64,000 bases of DNA from Alphaproteobacteria bacterium (GCA_030433005.1 JAUILQ010000006.1:1-64000); one strand, 5' to 3'. Counted from the stretch's first letter, positions 38,826 through 48,347 are shown. The notes: generated from the letters alone by a model not told the origin. A program made the numbers and translations.

Positions 38826-39233
38826 ATGCCGAGGTTCGACATGACCATGGCGATCGACGACAACGGTCTGGTCGTGACCACCTGCGAGGGCACGTTCGAC
38901 GCCCGCCAGTGGCTGCGCCAGCGCCGCGAGCGCTTCGAGAGCCGCTATGCGCTGGCCGACTACGACGGCCGCCCGACGGTCACCGACCTGCGGCGCTGCC
39001 AGCTGCCGGACGGCGACTGGGCGGAGCAGTTCCGGACCGTGGCCGAAACCCTGAACCACCGCCGCCTGAAGCCCTTCCGCCGGGCGCTCATCGTCAGCGA
39101 CGAGCCCGGCGCCACGCTGGCGGCGACGCTGTTCGGCGAGTACCAGAAGATCTTCCACCACCCGGACGTCGAGACCCGGGCCTTCCGCGACTTCGACGAG
39201 GGCTACGCCTGGGCACGCGCCGCGCTGGAGTGA
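38826..39233 (+). CDS. Tandem paralog family member 5
   Basis: MPRFDMTMAIDDNGLVVTTCEGTFDARQWLRQRRERFESRYALADYDGRPTVTDLRRCQLPDGDWAEQFRTVAE... Confidence 0.85.
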   Translation: MPRFDMTMAIDDNGLVVTTCEGTFDARQWLRQRRERFESRYALADYDGRPTVTDLRRCQLPDGDWAEQFRTVAETLNHRRLKPFRRALIVSDEPGATLAATLFGEYQKIFHHPDVETRAFRDFDEGYAWARAALE

Positions 39234-39270
39234 GGATCCCCACCCGGAACGACAAGGGGCCCGAAACGAC

Positions 39271-39296
39271 GAAGGCCCCGGCGAGCCGGGGCCTTC
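39271..39296. terminator. Stem-loop between the paralog array and rpsD (possibly bidirectional terminator)
   Basis: GAAGGCCCCGG-CGAG-CCGGGGCCTTC perfect 11-bp stem between two convergent genes. Confidence 0.7.
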
Positions 39297-39323
39297 GAAG
39301 CGTTCCTGACGGGATCCGGGCGG

Positions 39324-39938
39324 TCAGCGCGAGTAGTACTCGATGACCAGGTTCGGCTCCATCTGCACCGCGTAGGGCACGTCGGCCAGCTTGGGGCCGC
39401 GCACGAAGGTCGCCTTGACCTCGCGGTCGTCGATCTCGAGGTAGTCCGGCAGGTCGCGCTCGCTGGAGCCCATGGCCTCCAGCACGATCGCCAGCTCGCG
39501 GCTCTTCTGCTTGACCTGCACGACGTCGCCGTCCTTGACCATGTAGGACGGGATGTTGACGCGCTTGCCGTTGACCGTGACGTGGCCGTGATTGACGAAC
39601 TGGCGGGCGGCGAAGATCGTCGGCACGAACTTGGCGCGGTAGACGACCGCGTCGAGGCGGCGCTCCAGCAGCTCGATCAGGTTCTCGCCGGTGTCGCCGC
39701 GGCGGCGCGTCGCCTCCTCGTAGTAGCGGCGGAACTGCTTCTCGCCGACGTCGCCGTAATACTGCTTCAGCTTCTGCTTGGCGCGCAGCTGGATGCCGAA
39801 GTCCGACGGCTTGCGGCGGCGCTGGCCATGCTGGCCCGGGCCGTACTCGCGCTTGGTGACCGGGCTCTTCGGGCGGCCCCAGAGGTTCTCGCCGAGGCGG
39901 CGGTCGATCTTGTACTTGGAATTCTGACGCTTGGGCAA
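39324..39938 (-). CDS. rpsD: 30S ribosomal protein S4 (TTG start)
   Basis: [73 protein letters not shown]...LVIEYYSR; start codon TTG with AGGAG 7 nt upstream. Confidence 0.95.
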   Translation of the reverse strand: MPKRQNSKYKIDRRLGENLWGRPKSPVTKREYGPGQHGQRRRKPSDFGIQLRAKQKLKQYYGDVGEKQFRRYYEEATRRRGDTGENLIELLERRLDAVVYRAKFVPTIFAARQFVNHGHVTVNGKRVNIPSYMVKDGDVVQVKQKSRELAIVLEAMGSSERDLPDYLEIDDREVKATFVRGPKLADVPYAVQMEPNLVIEYYSR

Positions 39939-40121
39939 AGCCCCACTCCTTTGTGCTTTCGCAGTTGTCCCGGTAGTCCGCCGGCGACCCCCACCGTGAA
40001 CAGGAAGGGGGGAGCCCCGGCGGCGGGGCCATGAGGGCACGCCAGAGGCGCCCGGACCCGCATTCCCAGGAATGAAGCGCGGGACTATACGCAGCGCGCT
40101 CGGGATGTCAAACCTAAGTCC

Positions 40122-41051
40122 ATGCCAAGAGACAATGACGCCTCCGCCGCGGCGAGACAGCGCCGCGGCTTCTGGATCACGCTGGCCGGCGCGCTGGTGC
40201 TCTGCCCCGACACGCTGCTGGTGCGCCTGATCGACACCGACGCCTGGACCCTGACCTTCTGGCGCGGCCTGCTGATGGGCAGCGCGCTCTTCGTCTTCTT
40301 CGCGCTTTACCAGGGCCGTGGCTGGCCGGCCCGGATCCGGCAGGTCGGCTGGCCCGGGCTCGGCGCCGCGCTGCTGTTCGGCGCCAACGCGGTCTGCTTC
40401 GTCGTCGCGCTGGAGTACACGACGGTGGCGAACACGCTGCTGATCGTCGCGACCTCGCCGCTGTTCGCCGCCGCGCTGTCGTGGATCTTCCTGGGCGAGC
40501 GGGTCTCGCTGCGCACCGGCCTGGCGATCCTGTCGTGCGGCATCGGCATCGCCCTGATCTTCTCGGGCTCGCTGTTCGGCGGCGAGCGCAGCGGCAGCCT
40601 GTGGGGCGACCTCTCGGCGCTCGGCACGGCGGTCGGCATGGCCGGCGGCTTCGTCGTCGTGCGCCGGCACCGCCAGGTCAACATGATCCCCGCGATGGCG
40701 CTGGGCTCGCTGTTCGCCGGCGCCTTCGCCCTGCCGCTGGCGCTGGCCACGGCCACGCCCTTCGGGCTGGACGCGACGCAGTTCGGCCTGACGCTGGTCA
40801 TGGGCCTGGTGCTGCTGCCGGTGGCCTTCGGCCTCATCACCATCGGCCCGCGCTACATTCCGGCGCCCGAGGTCGGGCTGATGATGCTGCTGGAGACCGT
40901 CCTGGGCCCGCTGATCGTCTGGGCGGCGATCGGCGAGGAGGCCTCAGTCGAGGCGCTGATCGGCGGCGCGGTCGTGGTCTGCACCCTCGCCGTCCACGCC
41001 CTCCTCGGCCTCCGCATGGCCCGCCGCCAGGCGCTCCAGGTCGGCCGCTGA
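40122..41051 (+). CDS. DMT superfamily (EamA) transporter
   Basis: [49 protein letters not shown]...; 10 TM pattern. Confidence 0.88.
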   Translation: MPRDNDASAAARQRRGFWITLAGALVLCPDTLLVRLIDTDAWTLTFWRGLLMGSALFVFFALYQGRGWPARIRQVGWPGLGAALLFGANAVCFVVALEYTTVANTLLIVATSPLFAAALSWIFLGERVSLRTGLAILSCGIGIALIFSGSLFGGERSGSLWGDLSALGTAVGMAGGFVVVRRHRQVNMIPAMALGSLFAGAFALPLALATATPFGLDATQFGLTLVMGLVLLPVAFGLITIGPRYIPAPEVGLMMLLETVLGPLIVWAAIGEEASVEALIGGAVVVCTLAVHALLGLRMARRQALQVGR

Positions 41052-41843
41052 CAGCGGCGGCTGGCTGCCGGCCGGGCCGCGGCCGAGCTTGGCGCCGAGC
41101 AGCGCCGAGAGCACGCCCTGCAGGGTGCGTACCTCCTGGTCGGTCAGCTCGTTGCGCAGGAAGATGGCGCGCAGGTTCCGGGCCATGCCGGCCTTCTTCT
41201 CGGGGGGATGGAAGAAGCCCATGCGGTCCAGCGTGGCCTCCAGCCGCTCGAGGAAGCCGAGCAGGCGGGCGCGCTCGGCCGGCGGCGAGGCGTTGGTCTG
41301 CAGCCGCCGCTCCGGGCCCTCCTGCCCCGCCTGGTACCACTCGTAGCCGGCCAGCAGCACGGCCTGCGCCAGGTTCAGCGAGGAGTAGGCCGGGTTGAGC
41401 GGCACCTGCAGCAGCGTGTCGGCGAGCGCCACCTCGTCGTTCTCCAGCCCGGTGCGCTCCGGCCCGAACAGGATGCCGACCCGCTCGCCGCGGGCCAGGT
41501 GGTCGCGCGCCTCGGCGGCCGCGCGGCGCGCGGTGACCACCGGCTTGACCTGCTCGCGGTGGCGCGCCGTCGTCGCGTAGACGCGCTGCAGGTCGGCGAC
41601 GGCCGCCGCCGCCGTGGGATAGAGCGCCGCGCGCTCGAGCACGACGTCGGCGCCCGAGGCGGCGCTCACCGCCGTCGGGTTCGGCCAGCCGTCGCGCGGC
41701 GCCACCAGGCGCAGCTCGGTCAGGCCGCAGTTCAGCATGGCGCGCGCGCTCATGCCGATGTTCTCGCCGAGCTGCGGGCGCACCAGGATGACGATCGGGC
41801 CCGCGCCCAGGTCGGCCGCGGCCGGCCGGTTCGTTCCGGCCAC
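40944..41843 (-). CDS. RNA methyltransferase, TrmJ/SpoU-like
   Basis: PIVILVRPQLGENIGMSARAMLNCGLTELRLVAPRDGWPNPTA...VGILFGPERTGLENDEVALADTLLQVPLNPAYSSLNLAQAVLL SPOUT motifs; GTG start. Confidence 0.88.
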   Translation of the reverse strand: MAGTNRPAAADLGAGPIVILVRPQLGENIGMSARAMLNCGLTELRLVAPRDGWPNPTAVSAASGADVVLERAALYPTAAAAVADLQRVYATTARHREQVKPVVTARRAAAEARDHLARGERVGILFGPERTGLENDEVALADTLLQVPLNPAYSSLNLAQAVLLAGYEWYQAGQEGPERRLQTNASPPAERARLLGFLERLEATLDRMGFFHPPEKKAGMARNLRAIFLRNELTDQEVRTLQGVLSALLGAKLGRGPAGSQPPLSAADLERLAAGHAEAEEGVDGEGADHDRAADQRLD

Positions 41844-41845
41844 CG

Positions 41846-43444
41846 CTAGCTGCCCGCCGGCGTCGCGCCGGAGCGGTAGAGCTTCCAGACGATGGCGTCG
41901 GCCAGCGCGTTGAAGGAGGCGTCGATGATGTTCGGCGAGACGCCGACCGTGGTCCAGCGCCCGGACTTGCCGCGGCTCTCGATCATCACGCGGGTGACGG
42001 CCTCGGTGCCGGCCTGCGGCGTCAGGATGCGCACCTTGTAGTCGACCAGGCGCATCGTCTCGAGGATCGGATAGGCCGGGTTGAGGGCCTTCCTGAGCGC
42101 CTTGTCGAGGGCGTCGACCGGGCCGTTGCCGTCGGCCACGGTCATCATCTCCTGCTCGCCGATGCGCACGGTCACCGTCGCCTCGGACTCGGTGACCAGC
42201 TCGCCGCGTGCGTTCCAGCGCCGGTCGTCCATGACCCGGAAGCGCGAGAGCTCGAAGTAGGTCGGCACCTCGCCGAGCGAGCGGCGCGCCATCATCTCGA
42301 AGGAGGCGGCGGCGCCGTCGTAGGCGTAGCCCTCGAACTCGCGGGCCTTGACGTCCTCGACCAGGCGGCCGACCCGCGGGTCGGCGGGGTCGACCTCGAC
42401 GCCGATCTCGCGAAGCCGCGCCAGGATGTTGGAGCGTCCGGCCTGGTCGGAGACGACGATGTGGCGGCGGTTGCCGACGCTCTCCGGCGGCACGTGCTCG
42501 TAGGAGCGCGGGTCCTTCTCGACCGCCGAGACGTGCAGGCCGCCCTTGTGGGCGAAGGCGCGCTCGCCGACGTAGGCCGCGTCGGTGCGGCCGGCGCGGT
42601 TGAGCCGCTCGTCGAGCAGCCGCGACAGGCCGGTGAGATGCGTCAGCGCCTCGGCCGAGACCCCGGTCTCCCACTCGGTCTTGAGCGCCAGCGTGGCGAT
42701 CAGCGTGACGATGTTGGCGTTCCCGCAGCGCTCGCCCAGGCCGTTGAGCGTGCCCTGGACCTGGCGGCAGCCGGCCTCGATCGCGGCCAGCGAGTTGGCG
42801 ACCGCGTTCTCCGTGTCGTTGTGGCAGTGGATGCCCAGGCGCGCCTCGGGCAGTGCGGCGCGCACCTCGGCCACGATGCGCCGCACCTCGTCGGGCAGCG
42901 TGCCGCCGTTGGTGTCGCAGAGCACCAGCCAGGAGGCGCCGCCCTCGGCCGCCGCCTTCAGGCAGTCGAGCGCGTAGCCCGGGTTCGCCTTGAAGCCGTC
43001 GAAGAAGTGCTCGGCGTCGAACATCGCCTCGTCCTTGCGCTCGGCGAGGTGGGCGATCGAATCGCGGATCAGCTCCAGGTTCTCTTCGAGCGGGATGCCG
43101 AGCGCCAGGTCGACGTGGAAGTCCCAGGTCTTGCCGACCAGGCAGGCCGCCGTCGCCTTCGACTGCACCAGCGCCGCCAGGCCGGGATCGTTCTCGGCCG
43201 AGCGCCCAGGCCGCCGGGTCATGCCGAAGGCGACGAAGCGCGCGCCGCCGAACTCCGGCGGCTCGGCGAAGAAGGCGTCGTCGGTCGGGTTGGCGCCGGG
43301 CCAGCCGCCCTCGATGTAGTCGAGCCCGATGCGGTCGAGCGCCTCGGCGATCGCGACCTTGTCGGCGACCGTGAAGTCGACGCCCTGGGTCTGCGCGCCG
43401 TCGCGCAGCGTGGTGTCGAAGAGATGGATGCGCTTGTCGGACAA
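41846..43444 (-). CDS. cimA: Citramalate synthase
   Basis: MSDKRIHLFDTTLRDGAQTQGVDFTVADKVAIAEALDRIGLDYIEGGWPGANPTDDAFF; C-terminal regulatory domain. Confidence 0.92.
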   Translation of the reverse strand: MSDKRIHLFDTTLRDGAQTQGVDFTVADKVAIAEALDRIGLDYIEGGWPGANPTDDAFFAEPPEFGGARFVAFGMTRRPGRSAENDPGLAALVQSKATAACLVGKTWDFHVDLALGIPLEENLELIRDSIAHLAERKDEAMFDAEHFFDGFKANPGYALDCLKAAAEGGASWLVLCDTNGGTLPDEVRRIVAEVRAALPEARLGIHCHNDTENAVANSLAAIEAGCRQVQGTLNGLGERCGNANIVTLIATLALKTEWETGVSAEALTHLTGLSRLLDERLNRAGRTDAAYVGERAFAHKGGLHVSAVEKDPRSYEHVPPESVGNRRHIVVSDQAGRSNILARLREIGVEVDPADPRVGRLVEDVKAREFEGYAYDGAAASFEMMARRSLGEVPTYFELSRFRVMDDRRWNARGELVTESEATVTVRIGEQEMMTVADGNGPVDALDKALRKALNPAYPILETMRLVDYKVRILTPQAGTEAVTRVMIESRGKSGRWTTVGVSPNIIDASFNALADAIVWKLYRSGATPAGS

Positions 43445-43516
43445 GAGGAGCGTCCTCGAGGGCGAACGGGCCTTGACCTAGCCGAGGACGGCGCCCGGGG
43501 GCAACAAACAGTTACG

Positions 43517-43660
43517 CCCTCACCTCACCCTCCCACGGCCGGCGGCCGCGGGCCCCTCCCTATCCCCTCCCCAAGGGAGCGGAGAGGGGTGAGGCGCGAT
43601 AGTCACTCCCTTTCCGCCCCCTTGGGGGGGAGAGGGCCGGGGTGAGGTGGGGGCGCGGTC
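43517..43660. repeat. Intergenic repeat, two adjacent copies; one overlaps the gltX 3' end
   Basis: cctcaccctcccac...tcccctccccaagggagcggagaggggtgagg and tttccgcccccttgggggggagagggccggggtgaggtgggg. Confidence 0.75.
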
Positions 43661-45036
43661 TCCGCCGCGCCGGAGCGGCCGGGGTGGCGGGACTCGCCCG
43701 CCCCCGCCTCCAGCCGCGCCAGCGCGCGGGCGCGGCCGATCAGCGGCAGCAGCTCCGACATCTCGGGGCCGTGGGGGCGGCCGGTCAGGGCCAGGCGCAG
43801 CGGCAGGAACAGCGCCTTGCCCTTGCGGCCGGTCGCCGGCTTGAGGGCGTCGGTCCAGGCCTTCCAGGTCGTGCCGTCCCAGGGCTCGGGCGGCAGCAGC
43901 CGCGCCGCCTCGGCCAGGTAGCCGGGCTCCTCGACGAGCGGCTCGACCGAGCCGCGGGCGACCTCGCGCCACCAGCCGATCTCGCCGCGCCGGGTCAGGT
44001 TGCCGCGCACCGCGAGCCAGAGCGCCTCGTCGACCTCGGCGAGGCCGCGCGCCTCGAGCCAGGGGCTCACCGCCTCGTAGGGCATGGCATGGAGGATCCG
44101 CGCGTTGAGCTGCTCGAGCTCTTGCGGATCGTACTTCGGCGTGGCGCGGCCGAAGCGCGTGACGTCGAAGCCGGCGACCAGCTCGTCCAGGTTCTGGTGC
44201 GGCTCGATCGGGTCGGGCGTGCCGAGCCTCGCCAGGTAGGAATTCAGCGCCATCGCCTCCAGGCCGTCCTCCCAGAGGCTGCGCAGGGCGAGCGAGCCGA
44301 GACGCTTGGACAGCCCCTGGCCCTGGGCGTCGGTCAGCAGCGGCAGGTGGGCGAAGACCGGCGGTGCCGCGCCGAGCGCCTCGAACAGCTGGAGCTGCAC
44401 GGCGGTGTTGGCGACGTGGTCCTCGCCGCGCAGCACGTGGCTGACGGCGAGTTCGGCGTCGTCGACCACCGAGGAGAGCGTGTAGAGCGGCCGGCCGTCG
44501 GCGCGCAGCAGGACGGGATCAGAGAGCCTGTCGCCCTCGAAATGCTGGGGGCCGCGCACCGCGTCGTGCCACTCGACCGGCACGTGCTCCAGCCGGAAGC
44601 GCCAGTGCGGGACCCGGCCCTCGGACTCGTAGGCCGCCTTCTGCGCCGCGCTGAGCGCCAGGGCCTCGCGGTCGTAGAGCGGCGGGCGGCCGGACTTGAG
44701 CTGCAGCTTGCGCTTGAGCTCCAGCTCCCCGGCGGTCTCGTAGCAGGGATAGAGCCGGCCGGCCGCCTTGAGCCGCTCGGCGGCGGCGGCGTAGCGCTCG
44801 AGCCGGTCCGACTGGCGCGCCTTCTCGTCCCAGGCGAGGCCGAGCCAAGTCAGGTCCTCCTCGATGCCGGCGGCGAAGGCCTCGCTCGAGCGCTCGGCGT
44901 CGGTGTCGTCGAGGCGCAGCAGGAAGGTCCCGCCTTCCTTGCGCGCCCACAGCCAGTTGAGCAGAGCCACGCGCGCGTTGCCGACGTGCAGCCGGCCGGT
45001 CGGGCTGGGCGCGAAGCGGAGCTTCATCGCAGACAT
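43603..45036 (-). CDS. gltX: Glutamyl-tRNA synthetase (repeat-derived C-terminal tail)
   Basis: [64 protein letters not shown]...[11 protein letters not shown]; tail ...[18 protein letters not shown]. Confidence 0.95.
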   Translation of the reverse strand: MSAMKLRFAPSPTGRLHVGNARVALLNWLWARKEGGTFLLRLDDTDAERSSEAFAAGIEEDLTWLGLAWDEKARQSDRLERYAAAAERLKAAGRLYPCYETAGELELKRKLQLKSGRPPLYDREALALSAAQKAAYESEGRVPHWRFRLEHVPVEWHDAVRGPQHFEGDRLSDPVLLRADGRPLYTLSSVVDDAELAVSHVLRGEDHVANTAVQLQLFEALGAAPPVFAHLPLLTDAQGQGLSKRLGSLALRSLWEDGLEAMALNSYLARLGTPDPIEPHQNLDELVAGFDVTRFGRATPKYDPQELEQLNARILHAMPYEAVSPWLEARGLAEVDEALWLAVRGNLTRRGEIGWWREVARGSVEPLVEEPGYLAEAARLLPPEPWDGTTWKAWTDALKPATGRKGKALFLPLRLALTGRPHGPEMSELLPLIGRARALARLEAGAGESRHPGRSGAAETAPPPHPGPLPPKGAERE

Positions 45037-45054
45037 GGGCGGGCTCTCTCCGGC

Positions 45055-46740
45055 TCAGCCCGGCCCCTTGAAGGCGTTGACGATCGGGTAGCGGCGGTCG
45101 CGGCCGAAGGAGCGGCGGGTGATCTTGACCCCCGGCGGCGCTTGGCGGCGCTTGTACTCGGCATTCTCCAGCAGACGCCAGACCCGGTTGACCGTGTCGC
45201 GCGGATGGCCGCGGCCGACGATCGCCTCGATCGAGGCCTCCTCCTCGATCAGGCCGGAGAGGATGTCGTCGAGCACCGGATAGGCCGGCAGCGAGTCCTC
45301 GTCCTTCTGGTCGGGCTTGAGCTCTGCCGAGGGCGGCTTGGTGATGATCCGCTCGGGAATCACCCGGCCCTCGGGGCCGAGGGCCTCGGCCGGGCGCACC
45401 TGGTTGCGCCACTGGCAGAGCTTGAAGACGGTCGTCTTGTAGACGTCCTTCAGCACGTTGTAGCCGCCGCACATGTCGCCGTAGAGCGTGGCGTAGCCGA
45501 CCGACATCTCGGACTTGTTCCCGGTCGAGAGCACCATCGGCCCGAACTTGTTGGAGATCGCCATCAGCAGGATGCCGCGGGCGCGCGACTGCAGGTTCTC
45601 CTCGGTGGTGTCGGGCGCGCGGCCGTCGAACAGCGGCGCCAGCATCTGGTCGTAGGCGGCCATCGCCGGGCCGATGTTGATCTCGTCGAGCCGGAGGCCG
45701 TTGAGCGTCGCCAGCTCGGCGGCATCGTCCAGGCTGTCCTGGCTGGTGTAGGGGCTCGGCATCATCACGCAGTGCACCCGCTCGGGGCCCAGCGCATCGG
45801 CCGCGACGACCGCCGAGATCGCCGAGTCGATGCCGCCCGACAGGCCGAGCACGACGCCGGGAAAGCCGCTCTTGGTGACGTAGTCGCGCAGGCCCAGCAT
45901 CAGCGCCCGGTAGATCGGCTCGACGCCGCTGCCCGGCGCCACGCGCTCACCGGCCTCGACCGACCAGCCCTCGGGCCCGCGCCGCCAGGTGGTCAGGCTC
46001 AGCGCCTCGGTAAACTCGGGCAGCTGGACCTGCAGGTTGCGCTGGGTGTCGACGACGAAGGAGGCGCCGTCGAAGACCAGCTCGTCCTGGCCGCCGACCT
46101 GGTTGACGTAAACCAGCGGCAGGCCGCTTTCGACGACCCGCTCGAGCGCCAGCTGGACGCGGACCTCCTGCTTGTCGACCTCGTAGGGGCTGCCGTTGGG
46201 CACGACGAGGATCTCGGCGCCCGATTCCTCGAGGCACTCGGTGACGTCGGGAAACCACATGTCCTCGCAGACCATGATGCCCAGGCGCACGCCGCGGAAG
46301 TTGACCGGGCCCGGCAGCGGGCCGGGCGCGAAGACGCGGATCTCGTCGAACACGCCGTAGTTCGGCAGGTGGTGCTTGGTGCGCACCGCCTGGATCTCGC
46401 CGCCGTCGAGCAGCAGGGCGGCGTTGTAGACCTTGCCGCGCAGGGGCGCCTTCGCCTCCGGGTCGAGCCGCCAGGGCGCGCCGATCAGCAGGCCGGGACC
46501 GCCGTCGGCGGTGTCACGTGCCAGCGCCTCGACCTCCAGGCGCACGGCCTCCAGGAAGTCGGGCTTGAGCACCAGGTCCTCGGGCGGATAGCCGGAGACG
46601 CAGAGCTCGGTCCCGACCACCAGGTCGGCGCCCTCGGCGGCGGCACGCGCGCGCAGGTCGCGCAGCTTCTGCAGGTTCGCCGGCAGGTCGCCGACGGTCG
46701 GATTGAGCTGGGCGAGCGCGATGGTCAGGCGGTCGGTCAT
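45055..46740 (-). CDS. nadE: Glutamine-dependent NAD+ synthase
   Basis: N-terminal nitrilase domain (RLTIALAQLNPTVGDLPANLQKL...VCEDMWFPDV) and synthetase domain (GFPGVVLGLSGGIDSAISAVVAADALG). Confidence 0.95.
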   Translation of the reverse strand: MTDRLTIALAQLNPTVGDLPANLQKLRDLRARAAAEGADLVVGTELCVSGYPPEDLVLKPDFLEAVRLEVEALARDTADGGPGLLIGAPWRLDPEAKAPLRGKVYNAALLLDGGEIQAVRTKHHLPNYGVFDEIRVFAPGPLPGPVNFRGVRLGIMVCEDMWFPDVTECLEESGAEILVVPNGSPYEVDKQEVRVQLALERVVESGLPLVYVNQVGGQDELVFDGASFVVDTQRNLQVQLPEFTEALSLTTWRRGPEGWSVEAGERVAPGSGVEPIYRALMLGLRDYVTKSGFPGVVLGLSGGIDSAISAVVAADALGPERVHCVMMPSPYTSQDSLDDAAELATLNGLRLDEINIGPAMAAYDQMLAPLFDGRAPDTTEENLQSRARGILLMAISNKFGPMVLSTGNKSEMSVGYATLYGDMCGGYNVLKDVYKTTVFKLCQWRNQVRPAEALGPEGRVIPERIITKPPSAELKPDQKDEDSLPAYPVLDDILSGLIEEEASIEAIVGRGHPRDTVNRVWRLLENAEYKRRQAPPGVKITRRSFGRDRRYPIVNAFKGPG

Positions 46741-46794
46741 AGGGGCCCGATGTACTCCTCTGGGACAGGCGGTTCCAACAGGGCGCGGACCAGA

Positions 46795-47100
46795 TCACGC
46801 TCCGTCATACTGGATCTCGGCCGTCTTCAGGATCGCGGGCGCCAGAGCCGGGTGCAGGTCCTCGGGACGGCCGAGATCGACCTTCCGGCCCCCGAAGACC
46901 GCGCCCAGCTCCTGCTCGAGCGCCGCCAGCGACAGAAGCGACGGGCGCACGCCCGCATCGAACTCGACGAGGACGTCGATATCACTCGCCGGGCCGAAGT
47001 CGTCGCGCAGCACCGAGCCGAAGAGCGAGAGGCGACGGATGCAGCGCTCGTGGCAGAAGGCGCGCAGCGCATCCTTGTCTATGGCAAGTCTCGCCGTCAT
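46795..47100 (-). CDS. Nucleotidyltransferase family (MNT-like) protein
   Basis: RRLSLFGSVLRDDFGPASDIDVLVEFDAGVRPSLLSLAALEQELGAVFGGRKVDLGRPEDL; GS...DxD nucleotidyltransferase motif. Confidence 0.88.
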   Translation of the reverse strand: MTARLAIDKDALRAFCHERCIRRLSLFGSVLRDDFGPASDIDVLVEFDAGVRPSLLSLAALEQELGAVFGGRKVDLGRPEDLHPALAPAILKTAEIQYDGA

Positions 47101-47166
47101 GCCCCCTAGCTACGACGCCACCGGCGGCGGGACAAGCCTCGCCGCGCGCCGATCAGGCCATGCCGG

Positions 47167-47967
47167 TCAGGCGGCGCCGGACAGCGGCGCCGATGCGCGC
47201 AGCGGCAGCGGCGTCACCGAGACCGCGCCGCCGAGTGTCAGCTCGACCAGGGCGTTGGCCGGCACGGCCTGCCAGCGCTCGCGCTCGATGTCGTGGGGCT
47301 CGGAGGCCAGCACCGTGCCGCTCGGGAAGTCGCGCACGTAGAGGGTCGGCGCCCGGTCGTCGCTGGCGTAGCGGAAGCCGAAGACCCGCGCGCCGTCGCT
47401 GAGCGCGGCGGTGAAGCGCATCGGCTCGGCGACGCCGGCCTCGGCCATGATCGCCTCGACCTCGGCGAGCCCGCACAGCACCGCGCCGACCGGGTCTTCG
47501 TCGAGGCCGCGCCCGGCGATCGCCAGGAACAGCGCCTCGCTGTCGGTCGTGCCGTGGCGGTGCGGGTAGAGCGCGTCGGGAATCAGCGCTTCGACCTTGC
47601 GGCGGATCCGCTCGTAGCCGCCGATCTGGCCGTTGTGCATGAACAGCCAGCGGCCCCAGGCGAAGGGATGGCAGTTGGCGCGCGCCGTCGCGGTGCCGGT
47701 CGAGGCGCGCACGTGGGCGAAGAACAGGCGGGCGCGCAGCTGGCGGCAGAGGCTGCGCAGGTTGGCGTCCGACCAGGCCGGCAGGATCTCGCGGTAGAGA
47801 CCGGGCTCGGCGCGCTCGCCGTACCAGCCGAGGCCGAAGCCGTCGCCGTTGGTCTCGGCCTTGGCCTCGCGGGCGTGCAGCGACTGCGCGATCAGCGAAT
47901 GGCAGGGCTCGAGGACGAGTTGCTCCAGGAACACCGGCTCCCCGGCATGGACGGTCCAGCGGCACAT
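47167..47967 (-). CDS. Class II glutamine amidotransferase
   Basis: MCRWTVHAGEPVFLEQLVLEPCHSLIAQSLHAREAKAETNGDGFGLGWYG...FFAHVRASTGTATARANCHPFAWGRWLFMHNGQIGGY. Confidence 0.92.
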   Translation of the reverse strand: MCRWTVHAGEPVFLEQLVLEPCHSLIAQSLHAREAKAETNGDGFGLGWYGERAEPGLYREILPAWSDANLRSLCRQLRARLFFAHVRASTGTATARANCHPFAWGRWLFMHNGQIGGYERIRRKVEALIPDALYPHRHGTTDSEALFLAIAGRGLDEDPVGAVLCGLAEVEAIMAEAGVAEPMRFTAALSDGARVFGFRYASDDRAPTLYVRDFPSGTVLASEPHDIERERWQAVPANALVELTLGGAVSVTPLPLRASAPLSGAA

Positions 47968-48010
47968 GGCCGGAGTCTGCGCCGCGATCCGTTAGGAAGC
48001 GGTAACCGGC

Positions 48011-48241
48011 TCAGCGGGGGCGCCGGGCGGCGGCGTTGCGCGGCGCGCAGCGGCCGGCCAGCGCCAGCACGACGCCGCTCGCCGTGGTCTTGAACAGGAA
48101 GGGGAAGAGGCCGTGCAGCAGGGCCGCGCAGCCGGCGCCGATCAGCTTCAGGCCGATCCCCGAGGCGAAGACGAAATGCTCGCCGTAGCTCTCGCCGACG
48201 GCGGCTGGATGGTCGGTGAAGGCGGCGACGACGGCTTTCAT
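48011..48241 (-). CDS. DUF6356-like small membrane protein
   Basis: MKAVVAAFTDHPAAVGESYGEHFVFASGIGLKLIGAGCAALLHGLFPFLFKTTAS. Confidence 0.75.
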   Translation of the reverse strand: MKAVVAAFTDHPAAVGESYGEHFVFASGIGLKLIGAGCAALLHGLFPFLFKTTASGVVLALAGRCAPRNAAARRPR

Positions 48242-48332
48242 GGCGTTCGGCTCCCGGCTCGAAGGACGGGACAGGAGTAGCGCAGGCACCCTCGAAAGGG
48301 CTCCCAAAGATCAAGTCGATCCGGTAGATTTG

Positions 48333-48347
48333 TGGGAAGATATCCCA
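48333..48347 (+). promoter_or_regulatory. Palindrome directly upstream of the Lrp/AsnC gene (possible operator)
   Basis: TGGGA-AGATA-TCCCA, about 20 bp before the start codon. Confidence 0.4.

Noticed and set aside
43642-47109. 1155-aa plus-strand ORF antisense to gltX, nadE and the nucleotidyltransferase gene
   Set aside because: Antisense frame of conserved genes with biased, domain-free translation; GC-driven absence of stops.
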